This document shows positions 16,613 through 24,085 of a stretch of DNA of 64,000 nucleotides, piece by piece. This stretch comes from CAIQIA01 sp945861105. Lineage in GTDB: Bacteria; Cyanobacteriota; Cyanobacteriia; PCC-6307; Cyanobiaceae. The stretch is taken from contig CANLCC010000008.1 in assembly GCA_947488815.1 (NCBI GenBank), positions 9,376 through 73,375 of the forward strand, given 5' to 3'. The position numbers and the translations under genes are program-made. Below the pieces are notes generated by a model that did not search any database, had not been told where the DNA came from, and saw nothing but the letters and a program-made list of their open reading frames with translations. The stretch's first letter is position 1; every line of letters begins with the position of its first letter.

Positions 16613-16954
16613 ATGCGTCAGCTGAATTTCCTGCTGATCTTCGCCTTCGGCCTGGCCCTGGTGATGTTCACCCTTGAGAACACCACCCCCACAACGGTGC
16701 GTCTGCTGCCCGGTAGCAGCTTCACCCTGCCCCTGGCGGTGCTGCTGCTGCTGGTGGCCGGCCTGGGGGCGACCGCCGCCTGGGTGTTCGCCGTCTGGAC
16801 GGGTCTGGTGCGTCAGGCGAGCAGCGAGCCGCAGCTGGCCGCCCAGCAGGTGCGCATCGAAGAACTGCAGCAGGACGTGGAGCGCTATCGGTCGGCCATG
16901 GATGCGCAGCTGCAACTGCTGCCGGCCGCCGGTCAGACATCGGCCGACCCCTGA
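16613..16954 (+). CDS. LapA-domain small membrane protein (DUF1049)
   Basis: From ATG 16613 the product has 113 residues: two hydrophobic helices (about 4-21 and 38-64) and a C-terminal coiled-coil segment (RIEELQQDVERYRSAM). This is the LapA/YciS layout, which in enterobacteria helps regulate lipopolysaccharide assembly; the role in cyanobacteria is unknown. The longer frame from 16379 runs inside ndhD and was rejected. It lies between ndhD1 and scpA, all on the forward strand. Confidence 0.75.
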   Translation: MRQLNFLLIFAFGLALVMFTLENTTPTTVRLLPGSSFTLPLAVLLLLVAGLGATAAWVFAVWTGLVRQASSEPQLAAQQVRIEELQQDVERYRSAMDAQLQLLPAAGQTSADP

Positions 16955-17011
16955 CCCTGGCACGAAGGCCCCAGGGCCGCTACGGTCCGCTCAGTACAAG
17001 CTGCGACCCCT

Positions 17012-17893
17012 GTGACCCACGGCGGGGACCAAGGGGCCCGGGTGGCCATCCGACTGCTCCAGGATGCAGCCGAGCGGGGGGACATCGACCCCTGGGATGT
17101 GGATGTGATCGCCGTCATCGACGGCTTCCTTGACCAGCTGCGCCAGACCCTCGACCTGCCCCGCCAGCTGGCGGCCCTCGGAGGCAGCTACGAGCAGGGG
17201 CTGGCGGCCAGCAGCGAGGCTTTCCTGGCGGCATCGGTGCTGGTGGCGCTCAAGGCCGAACATCTGGAAGAGCGCACCCTGGCCGCAGACGAGGGGGGCG
17301 TCGAGGATGGCCTTGAGGCGGAGTTTGACGACGGCGCCGATCCGGACGGCTGGCCGGCCCGCCTGGCGCTGCCGGCCCGGCCGGAACGGCTGTTGAGCCG
17401 CAGACCGGTGGCGCCGCCACCCCAGCGTCGTCCGGTGAGCCTGGGGGAATTGATCCGCCAGCTGGAGGAGATCGCCAGCCGCCTGGAACAGGAGAGCGGC
17501 GACCAGGGCCGCCGCAGTCGGCGCCCACGCCGCTACAGCGACCGGGAGGCCATCGCCCAGGTGGCGGCCCTGGCCCACCGCGAGAAGCTGCCCGAGACAA
17601 CGGCGGCCCTGGCCCTGTTCCTGGTGGGGTGGGAACCCGCTGCCGCGGGCTGCGACTTTGAGGAGCTGGTGCAGGCCTGGGACACCGCCGCCCCGCCGGA
17701 TCTGGACCGAGACCGGGTGGGGGTGTTCTGGGCCCTGCTCTTTCTCTGTGCCCAGGGCCGGGTGACCCTGGAGCAGGACCCGGAGGATCTCTTCGGCAGC
17801 CTGCGGCTGGCCCGCTGCAATGACACCGAGGTTCCGGTGCAGCTCTCCATGGTGGCAGCCGGGACTCCGGCCGAGACGGCAGCTGCGGCCTGA
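17012..17893 (+). CDS. scpA: Segregation and condensation protein A (ScpA)
   Basis: ScpA is the kleisin that bridges SMC heads in the bacterial condensin. The 293-residue product starts at GTG 17012 and has the N-terminal kleisin signature AIRLLQDAAERGDIDPWDVDVIAV (in part), then FLAASVLVALKAE near residue 72. A variable acidic linker and a winged-helix C-terminus follow. No scpB lies beside it in this window. The nucleotidyltransferase gene follows 40 bp downstream. Confidence 0.87.
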   Translation: MTHGGDQGARVAIRLLQDAAERGDIDPWDVDVIAVIDGFLDQLRQTLDLPRQLAALGGSYEQGLAASSEAFLAASVLVALKAEHLEERTLAADEGGVEDGLEAEFDDGADPDGWPARLALPARPERLLSRRPVAPPPQRRPVSLGELIRQLEEIASRLEQESGDQGRRSRRPRRYSDREAIAQVAALAHREKLPETTAALALFLVGWEPAAAGCDFEELVQAWDTAAPPDLDRDRVGVFWALLFLCAQGRVTLEQDPEDLFGSLRLARCNDTEVPVQLSMVAAGTPAETAAAA

Positions 17894-17933
17894 CAGGCCT
17901 TGATACTGTGCCGGCACCTCTGGCAGGCGACCC

Positions 17934-19130
17934 ATGAAGGCCATGATCCTGGCCGCGGGCAAGGGAACCCGTGTGCGGCCCATCACCCACACCATCCCCA
18001 AGCCGATGATTCCGATCCTGCAGAAGCCGGTGATGGAATTTCTGCTGGAACTCCTGCGCCAGCACGGCTTCACCGAAATCATGGTGAATGTGTCCCACCT
18101 GGCCGAGGAAATTGAGAATTACTTCCGGGATGGCCAACGCTTCGGCGTCGAGATTGCCTACAGCTTCGAGGGTCGTATCGAGGATGGCGAACTGATCGGC
18201 CAGGCCCTGGGTTCGGCCGGTGGCCTCAAGAAGATTCAGGATTTTCAGCGCTTCTTCGATGACACCTTCGTGGTGCTCTGCGGCGATGGCCTGATCGACC
18301 TCAACCTCAGTGAAGCCGTCCGCAAGCATCGCCAGTCAGGGGCCCTCGCCTCGCTCGTGACCAAGCGCGTGCCCCGGGAACAGGTGAGCAGCTATGGCGT
18401 GGTGGTGACCGATGACGACGGCAGGGTCAAGGCCTTCCAGGAAAAACCCTCAGTGGAAGAGGCCCTCAGCACCACCATCAACACCGGCATCTACATCTTT
18501 GAGCCGGAGATCTTTGATCACATCCCCAGCGGCACTCCCTACGACATCGGCAGCGACCTGTTCCCGAAGTTGGTGGAAAACGGGCTGCCGTTCTATGCCT
18601 TCCCGATGGAGTTCGAGTGGGTTGATATCGGCAAAGTTCCCGATTACTGGCATGCCATCCGGGCCGTGCTGCAAGGGGAAGTGCGGCAGGTGACCATCCC
18701 CGGCAAGCAGGTGCGACCCGGCATTTACACGGGGCTGAACGTGGCCGCCAACTGGGATCGCATCCACGTCGAAGGACCGGTCTATGTGGGGGGGATGACC
18801 AAGATCGAAGATGGGGTCACCATCATCGGACCGGCCATGATCGGCCCCAGCTGCCACATCTGCAGCGGTGCAACGATCGACAATTCGATCATCTTTGACT
18901 ACTCGCGCATCGGCACCGGTGTACGACTGGTCGAAAAACTGGTGTTCGGCCGTTACTGCGTCGATCGCAGCGGGGACCACATCGACGTGCAGGAGGCCGC
19001 CCTCGACTGGCTGATCACCGATGCCCGCCGGCAGGACCTCATCAAACCTTCGGCGGAGCACAAGGCCCTCGCCGAACTCCTCGGTTCGGACCTAGGCGGA
19101 CACGGCCCGACTCTGCTGCAGGCCAGCTGA
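17934..19130 (+). CDS. NDP-sugar pyrophosphorylase, mannose-1-phosphate guanylyltransferase-like
   Basis: The 398-residue protein has an N-terminal nucleotidyltransferase domain with LAAGKGTRVRPITHTIPKPM (residues 6-25) and the metal site LCGDGLID near 119. TTINTGIYIF near 179 and EWVDIGKVPDY near 223 are also typical. A C-terminal left-handed beta-helix (about 255-345) follows. It would make a GDP- or UDP-activated sugar for surface polysaccharide; the sugar is not certain from sequence. Its last 39 bp overlap the convergent metF. Confidence 0.88.
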   Translation: MKAMILAAGKGTRVRPITHTIPKPMIPILQKPVMEFLLELLRQHGFTEIMVNVSHLAEEIENYFRDGQRFGVEIAYSFEGRIEDGELIGQALGSAGGLKKIQDFQRFFDDTFVVLCGDGLIDLNLSEAVRKHRQSGALASLVTKRVPREQVSSYGVVVTDDDGRVKAFQEKPSVEEALSTTINTGIYIFEPEIFDHIPSGTPYDIGSDLFPKLVENGLPFYAFPMEFEWVDIGKVPDYWHAIRAVLQGEVRQVTIPGKQVRPGIYTGLNVAANWDRIHVEGPVYVGGMTKIEDGVTIIGPAMIGPSCHICSGATIDNSIIFDYSRIGTGVRLVEKLVFGRYCVDRSGDHIDVQEAALDWLITDARRQDLIKPSAEHKALAELLGSDLGGHGPTLLQAS

Positions 19131-20048
19131 AGCGGCAAAGGGGAGCAGGGTCGGGGAAGCCTCGACCCCGGCGGCCTCCAGCACCGCCAGGAGGCTCTCC
19201 TCGGCCTTGACGGCCATCAGGTGAACTCCGGCGGCGATCCCGCGGAAAGTCTCCACCTGCTCGGCCGCGATGCGGATGCCCTCCTGGCGGGGGTCGGAGG
19301 CGGCGGCCAGGCGATCGATCAGGTCCTGGGGAATGGCCGCCCCGGGCACCATCCGGTTGATGAAGGCGGCATTGCGGGCCGATTTGAGCAGAAAGACGCC
19401 CGCCAGCACCGGCAGTCCCAGGGGATCGGCGATCTCACCACAGAAGCGCCGCAGGGGCTCAGGATGCATGACCATCTGGGTCTGCAGAAAGCGGGCACCG
19501 GCTTCAGCCTTGCGGCGGGTACGACTGAGCAGACCGCTCCAACTCGGTGACTGGGGGTCGGCGGCGGCACCGGCGAAGAGGCAGGTGGGTCCATCGGCCA
19601 GGGGCTGACCCAGCGGATCGATGCCGGCGTTGAGCTGCTGCACCTGGCGCAGCAGCCGCACCGACTCGAGGTCGTAGACCGACCGGGCCTGGGGCTGGTC
19701 GCCGGCCCGCACCGGATCACCGGTGAGGCAGAGCACGTTGGGAAGCCCAAGGGCATGGGCCCCCAGCAACTCGGCCTGCAGGGCGATGCGGTTGCGATCC
19801 CGACAGGTGAGCTGCAGCACCGCCTCCAGCCCACGGTCCTGCAGCAGCCGGCAGAGGGCCAGGCTGCTCATCCGCATCACCGCCCGGCTGCCGTCAGTGA
19901 CGTTGAAGGCATGGACCCGGCCGCGCAGGGCTTCGGCGGCTGCCAGGGCCCGACCGGGATCTCCGCCCCGCGGTGGAGTGATCTCGGCTGTGACCACCGA
20001 AACACCCTGCTCCAGGGCCTGCTGCAGGGTGCTGGAAGCGAATGCCAT
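19092..20048 (-). CDS. metF: Methylenetetrahydrofolate reductase
   Basis: MetF reduces 5,10-methylene-THF to 5-methyl-THF for methionine synthesis, using FAD in a TIM barrel. The 318-residue product has FNVTDGSRAVMRMS near residue 48, LCLTGDPV near 107 and QTQMV near 190, as in the family. ATG 20048 is chosen because GAGGA sits a few bases upstream; ATG 20069 would add seven residues. It is divergent from pedR, and its end overlaps the sugar nucleotidyltransferase gene by 39 bp. Confidence 0.88.
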   Translation of the reverse strand: MAFASSTLQQALEQGVSVVTAEITPPRGGDPGRALAAAEALRGRVHAFNVTDGSRAVMRMSSLALCRLLQDRGLEAVLQLTCRDRNRIALQAELLGAHALGLPNVLCLTGDPVRAGDQPQARSVYDLESVRLLRQVQQLNAGIDPLGQPLADGPTCLFAGAAADPQSPSWSGLLSRTRRKAEAGARFLQTQMVMHPEPLRRFCGEIADPLGLPVLAGVFLLKSARNAAFINRMVPGAAIPQDLIDRLAAASDPRQEGIRIAAEQVETFRGIAAGVHLMAVKAEESLLAVLEAAGVEASPTLLPFAASAGLQQSRAVSA

Positions 20049-20111
20049 GGGGAGTCCTCGTGGTCCCATCCTCTCAGACCCCCTAGACTTTCATGACACA
20101 GGCCTGCGGCG

Positions 20112-20372
20112 ATGGCCCAAACCGGTTCCGGCGCCGCCGGTGTTCACCTCTCGGAACGGGAACTGGAGATCGTCGAATTGGTGGCTGCCGAGCTCACCAA
20201 TCAGGAAATCGGTCTGCGGCTGTCGATCAGCAAGCGCACCGTCGACAATCACATCAGCAACATTCTCACCAAGACCGGCGCCCGCAATCGCGTGGCCCTT
20301 GTGAACTGGGCCCTCGACCAGGGCCGCATCTGCCGGGACGGCTTCAACTGCTGCCATCTGCCGCGCGGCTGA
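20112..20372 (+). CDS. pedR: Small LuxR-type regulator, probable PedR
   Basis: An 86-residue protein that is almost entirely a LuxR/FixJ helix-turn-helix: LSERELEIVELVAAELTNQ, then ISKRTVDNHISNILTKTG and NRVALVNWALD. It ends ICRDGFNCC, with three Cys. I recognise it as like Synechocystis PedR (Ssl0564), whose C-terminal Cys forms a thioredoxin-sensitive disulfide that links photosynthetic electron transport to transcription. The last 29 bp overlap the photolyase gene on the other strand. Family is sure; PedR orthology is likely. Confidence 0.82.
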   Translation: MAQTGSGAAGVHLSERELEIVELVAAELTNQEIGLRLSISKRTVDNHISNILTKTGARNRVALVNWALDQGRICRDGFNCCHLPRG

Positions 20373-21780
20373 GGGCGGCATACACGGCCTTGAATCGTGC
20401 CTGCTGGTGCTTGTGGTCAACGATGGGTGCCGGATAGCCCGGCCGCTCCAGCGGGGCAATCACCCCACTGAGCAGATCAGCCGTGGCCACATGCCGCAGC
20501 TCCGGCAGCCAGCGACGGATGTAGGTCGCCTCAGGATCAAAACGGGCCGCCTGGGTCGCGGGGTTGAAGATGCGCAGGGGCCGCGGATCCATGCCGCTGC
20601 TGGCGCTCCACTGCCAGCCGCCGTTGTTGGCGGCCTGGTCGCCATCAATCTCATGGGCCATGAAGAACGCCTCTCCACAGCGCCAGTCGATGATCAGGTC
20701 CTTGACCAGGAAGGAGGCCACCACCATCCGGCAACGGTTGTGCATCCAGCCGGTCTCCATGAGCTGGCGCAGGGCCGCGTCGATGATCGGCACCCCGGTG
20801 CAGGCCTGCTGCCAGGCCTCCAGCCGGGCAGGGTCGTTCTCCCAGGGGAAATGGCGCCAGAGGGGGCGGTAAGGACCATCGGCCAGCTCCGGGAAATGGA
20901 ACAGGGCCTGCTGGTAGAACTCGCGCCAGGCCAGTTCCTGGCGCCAGACGGTCACCGATTTCTCCTCCTCCTCACTGCGACAGTCGGCGAGGGCTTCGCA
21001 GCTCGCCTGCCAGGCGGTGCGGGGGCCGAGGGTGCCGGCCCGCAGGGCCGCGCTCAGCCCCGAGGTGCCGGCCTCGGCCGGCAGGTTGCGATTCTCGTCG
21101 TACCGCCGCAGGGGACCTGCAGCGAAGGCCCGCAACTGGTCGAGGGCCGGCGCCTCGCCAGGCAGGGCCAGGGGGTCATCGCCGGCGTTCCAGCACTCCC
21201 GCGGCGGTTCACTGGCGAGGGGCAGGGGCCCGAGGGCCACCTCCCACCCCTCGGGCAGGTCCAGCAGATCCACCGGAGCCGGCACCGGCTCCGCCTTGGG
21301 CTGACGGTCCCAGGCCCGCCAGTAGGGGCCATAGACCCGGTAAGGGGCCGCGACGCCCGTGAGCAGCCGCTCGGGCGGCACCAGCAGCTGGTCCCAGTCG
21401 GCCGCCACCTGCAGCCCCTGCCGTTGCAGGGTTTCGGCCAGCCGCCGGTCCCGCTGCCGCACCAGGGGCTCCACATCCCGGTTCCAGGCAACCCCGGTGG
21501 CGCCGAGGCTCCGGGCCAGGGCGGGCAGCAGCTGTTCCGGGTCACCCTCCAGCAGCAGCAGGCGACTGCCGGCCTGGCGCCAGCGCTGCTGCAACTCCCG
21601 CAGGCTCTCGAACAGGAACCAGCGGCGGGAGGGGGCCATGGTGGCCGCCTGCAGTTCAGCGGGATCCAGCACAGCAACGCCCGTCAGGGCCGGGGTGACG
21701 GCCGCCATGGCGTGCAGACCCAGGTTGTCGGCCAGCCGCAGATCACGGCGATGCCAGAACAGCCAGCGGGGGGGCGCCAT
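20344..21780 (-). CDS. phrA: Deoxyribodipyrimidine photolyase
   Basis: A 478-residue cryptochrome/photolyase family protein. The N-terminal alpha/beta domain (LFWHRRDLRLADN, residues 7-19) is followed by the FAD-binding helical domain. That domain has WRQELAWREFYQQ, TGWMHNRCRMVVASFLVKDL, the WRCGEAFF segment and GGWQWSASSGMDPRPLRIFNP. These are class I CPD photolyase features, so it should split pyrimidine dimers with blue light. Antenna type is not determined. It is convergent with pedR, and the Nudix gene lies 6 bp upstream on the same strand. Confidence 0.93.
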   Translation of the reverse strand: MAPPRWLFWHRRDLRLADNLGLHAMAAVTPALTGVAVLDPAELQAATMAPSRRWFLFESLRELQQRWRQAGSRLLLLEGDPEQLLPALARSLGATGVAWNRDVEPLVRQRDRRLAETLQRQGLQVAADWDQLLVPPERLLTGVAAPYRVYGPYWRAWDRQPKAEPVPAPVDLLDLPEGWEVALGPLPLASEPPRECWNAGDDPLALPGEAPALDQLRAFAAGPLRRYDENRNLPAEAGTSGLSAALRAGTLGPRTAWQASCEALADCRSEEEEKSVTVWRQELAWREFYQQALFHFPELADGPYRPLWRHFPWENDPARLEAWQQACTGVPIIDAALRQLMETGWMHNRCRMVVASFLVKDLIIDWRCGEAFFMAHEIDGDQAANNGGWQWSASSGMDPRPLRIFNPATQAARFDPEATYIRRWLPELRHVATADLLSGVIAPLERPGYPAPIVDHKHQQARFKAVYAALSRAADGSS

Positions 21781-21786
21781 GGCGGC

Positions 21787-22353
21787 TCAGCCCAGCTGCC
21801 TGAGCAGCTGACGGGCCCGGAACCAGGCGGTGACCGTCTTGCCGTCCAACGGCTCCTCGCCACTGGCCAGGCGGTCATCGAGCTCGGCCGGGGTCAGGGC
21901 CAGCACCTCAATGTCCTCGTCGTGGTCGCCCTGCACCGGCGTCGGCAGGGGCTCCAGATCGCGGGCCATGAACAGATGAATCACCTCATCGGAATACCCC
22001 GGACAGGGCAGCAGCAGCCCCAGGTCATCCCAGCGGCTGGCCCGGTAGCCCGCCTCTTCCTGCAGCTCCCGGTCCATGGCGGCCCGAGGGGGCTCGCCGG
22101 GCTCGAGGGTGCCCGCCGGAAATTCGAGGATGCGGCGTTGGACGGCGAAGCGGTACTGGCGCAGGATCACCACCCTGCCGTCGGGGAGCAGCGGCACCGC
22201 CAGGGCCGCCCCCGGATGGCGGATGCAGCCGTAGGTGCCTTCCACCCCCACCGGCAGCCGCAGCCGCTGGATCTCCATCCGCAGCTTGCGCACCGAGAGG
22301 GTGGCCACGACATCGAGAAGTTGCGCAGGTTCAGGCGCTGGTAGCTCGGCCAT
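21787..22353 (-). CDS. Nudix hydrolase, ADP-ribose pyrophosphatase-like
   Basis: The 188-residue protein has a complete Nudix box, GTLEPGEPPRAAMDRELQEE followed by AGY, matching GX5EX7REUXEEXGU. The preceding LRQYRFAVQRRILEFPAG is typical of ADP-ribose pyrophosphatases of the NudF type. It would hydrolyse ADP-ribose or a related NDP-sugar. It sits between folK and the photolyase on the reverse strand. Confidence 0.85.
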   Translation of the reverse strand: MAELPAPEPAQLLDVVATLSVRKLRMEIQRLRLPVGVEGTYGCIRHPGAALAVPLLPDGRVVILRQYRFAVQRRILEFPAGTLEPGEPPRAAMDRELQEEAGYRASRWDDLGLLLPCPGYSDEVIHLFMARDLEPLPTPVQGDHDEDIEVLALTPAELDDRLASGEEPLDGKTVTAWFRARQLLRQLG

Positions 22354-22409
22354 GGGACCCTGGGCGGCGGCAGAACCTTAGTCGCCCCCGGCCCACGGCG
22401 CGGTCAGCC

Positions 22410-22958
22410 TCAGGGGCCCGGCCAGCCGGGGGGAGGGGGCAGGCGCTCGGGGGCCGGCTCGGGCAGGCGGGGCAGCAGGGCCGCCAGCAGCTCGGCCACG
22501 CAGCGGCCGGGGGGAGAATCCGGCTGGCCAGGCGGCACCAGCCCTGGATCCAGGGCCACCAGCGGTGCGAGCACAAAACTGCGCTCCAGCAACCGCGGAT
22601 GCGGCAGCACCAGCTGTGGACCGCTGCGCTGGTGGGACCCGTGCCAGAGCAGATCGAGGTCCAGGGTGCGGGGGCCCCAGGGCTGCAGCCGTTCGCGACC
22701 ACCGGCCGCCTCCAGGGATTGCAGCGCCTCGAGCAGCCCCTCGGGGGTGAGGGTCGTGGCGAAGAGCACCACGGCATTGCAGTAAGGGGGCTGCCCGGGC
22801 GGCCCCCCCACCGGCGCGGTGCGGTAGAGCGGTGAGCAGCGGAAACTGTCCGGCGAGGCCAGCTGTTCGAGGGCGCGGGCAGCGGTCACGAGCCGGTCGG
22901 GCAGGGGGGGCAGGTTGCCCCCCAGGCCGACGGCCACAGGCCAGGGTGGCAAGGTCAT
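22410..22958 (-). CDS. folK: 6-hydroxymethyl-7,8-dihydropterin pyrophosphokinase
   Basis: HPPK transfers pyrophosphate from ATP to hydroxymethyl-dihydropterin in folate synthesis. The 182-residue product has the N-terminal VGLGGNL, the central YRTAPVGGPPGQPPYCNAV and the signature RTLDLDLLWHG, then LPHPRLLERSFVLAPL. The C-terminus is Pro-rich and unlike other members. It heads a reverse-strand folK-nudix-phr group and is divergent from the epimerase gene. Confidence 0.92.
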   Translation of the reverse strand: MTLPPWPVAVGLGGNLPPLPDRLVTAARALEQLASPDSFRCSPLYRTAPVGGPPGQPPYCNAVVLFATTLTPEGLLEALQSLEAAGGRERLQPWGPRTLDLDLLWHGSHQRSGPQLVLPHPRLLERSFVLAPLVALDPGLVPPGQPDSPPGRCVAELLAALLPRLPEPAPERLPPPPGWPGP

Positions 22959-23038
22959 GCTGGTAGGGTCGGCGGTTGACCGCCGGGGCTGGTTCGCCGG
23001 GCCACCGACGATCTGCGGCCCCGGGGCACCGACGCCTG

Positions 23039-24046
23039 ATGACGATTCTCGTGACCGGCGCCGCCGGATTCATCGGCTTCCATCTCTGTCAGCGGCTGCT
23101 GGACCGCGGAGACACGGTCACGGGCCTCGACAACCTCAACGCTTACTACGACCCGGCGCTCAAGCAGGCCCGCCTGGATCTGCTGCAGGGGCGGCAGGGG
23201 TTCTCCTTCGCGCGGCAGGACCTGGAGGACGGCGAGGCGATGGCCGCCCTGTTCGCCCGGCACCGACCGCAGCGGGTGGTGCATCTGGCCGCCCAGGCCG
23301 GAGTGCGCCATTCGATCGACAACCCGGCGGCCTACGTGCAGAGCAACCTGGTGGGGTTCGGTCATGTGCTGGAAGGCTGCCGCCACGGCGGCGTGACCCA
23401 TCTCGTCTACGCCAGCAGCAGCTCGGTCTACGGCGGCAACACCCGGCTGCCCTTCAGCGAGGACCAGGGAGTGGACCATCCGGTGAGCCTCTACGCCGCC
23501 AGCAAGAAGGCGAATGAACTGATGGCGCACACCTACAGCCATCTCTACGGGCTGCCGGCCACCGGCCTGCGCTTCTTCACGGTGTACGGACCCTGGGGGC
23601 GCCCCGACATGGCGCTGTTCCGCTTCACCCAGGCCATCCTGGCGGGTGAGCCCATCGACCTTTACAACCATGGGGAGATGGTGCGCGACTTCACCTACAT
23701 CGACGACATTGTCGAAGGCGTGGTGCGGGTGCTGGACAGGCCCGCAACGGCGGATCCCGACTTCGATGCAGACCATCCCCACCCCGGCCGCAGCTGGGCG
23801 CCCCACCGGCTGTTCAACATCGGGAACGCCAGCCCCACCCCGCTGCTGACCTATGTCGAGGCCCTCGAGCAGGCCCTCGACCGCCCCGCCCAGCGGCGGC
23901 TGCTGCCCCTCCAGCCGGGCGATGTGCCGGCCACAGCGGCCGACACCAGCGCCCTGGAGGCCTGGACGGGCTTCCGGCCAGCCACCCCCGTGCGCGAGGG
24001 GGTCGCCCGCTTCGTGGCCTGGTATCGCGCCTTCTATCAGGTGTGA
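23039..24046 (+). CDS. NAD-dependent epimerase, UDP-glucuronate 4-epimerase-like
   Basis: From ATG 23039 the product is 335 residues. The Rossmann motif is TGAAGFIGFHL (residues 6-16). The catalytic part has ASSSSVYGGN near residue 124 and YAASKK near 150, giving a Ser-Tyr-Lys set. RFFTVYGPWGRPDMALF and RDFTYIDDIVEG are typical of UDP-glucuronate/galacturonate 4-epimerases of capsule loci. It would supply galacturonate-type sugars to envelope glycans. The frame extension to 22976 lacks conservation. chlD follows 39 bp later. Confidence 0.87.
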   Translation: MTILVTGAAGFIGFHLCQRLLDRGDTVTGLDNLNAYYDPALKQARLDLLQGRQGFSFARQDLEDGEAMAALFARHRPQRVVHLAAQAGVRHSIDNPAAYVQSNLVGFGHVLEGCRHGGVTHLVYASSSSVYGGNTRLPFSEDQGVDHPVSLYAASKKANELMAHTYSHLYGLPATGLRFFTVYGPWGRPDMALFRFTQAILAGEPIDLYNHGEMVRDFTYIDDIVEGVVRVLDRPATADPDFDADHPHPGRSWAPHRLFNIGNASPTPLLTYVEALEQALDRPAQRRLLPLQPGDVPATAADTSALEAWTGFRPATPVREGVARFVAWYRAFYQV

Positions 24047-24085
24047 GCCGGGGGCTGCCCTAGGGTCCCAGTCCTTGGTGTTCCC

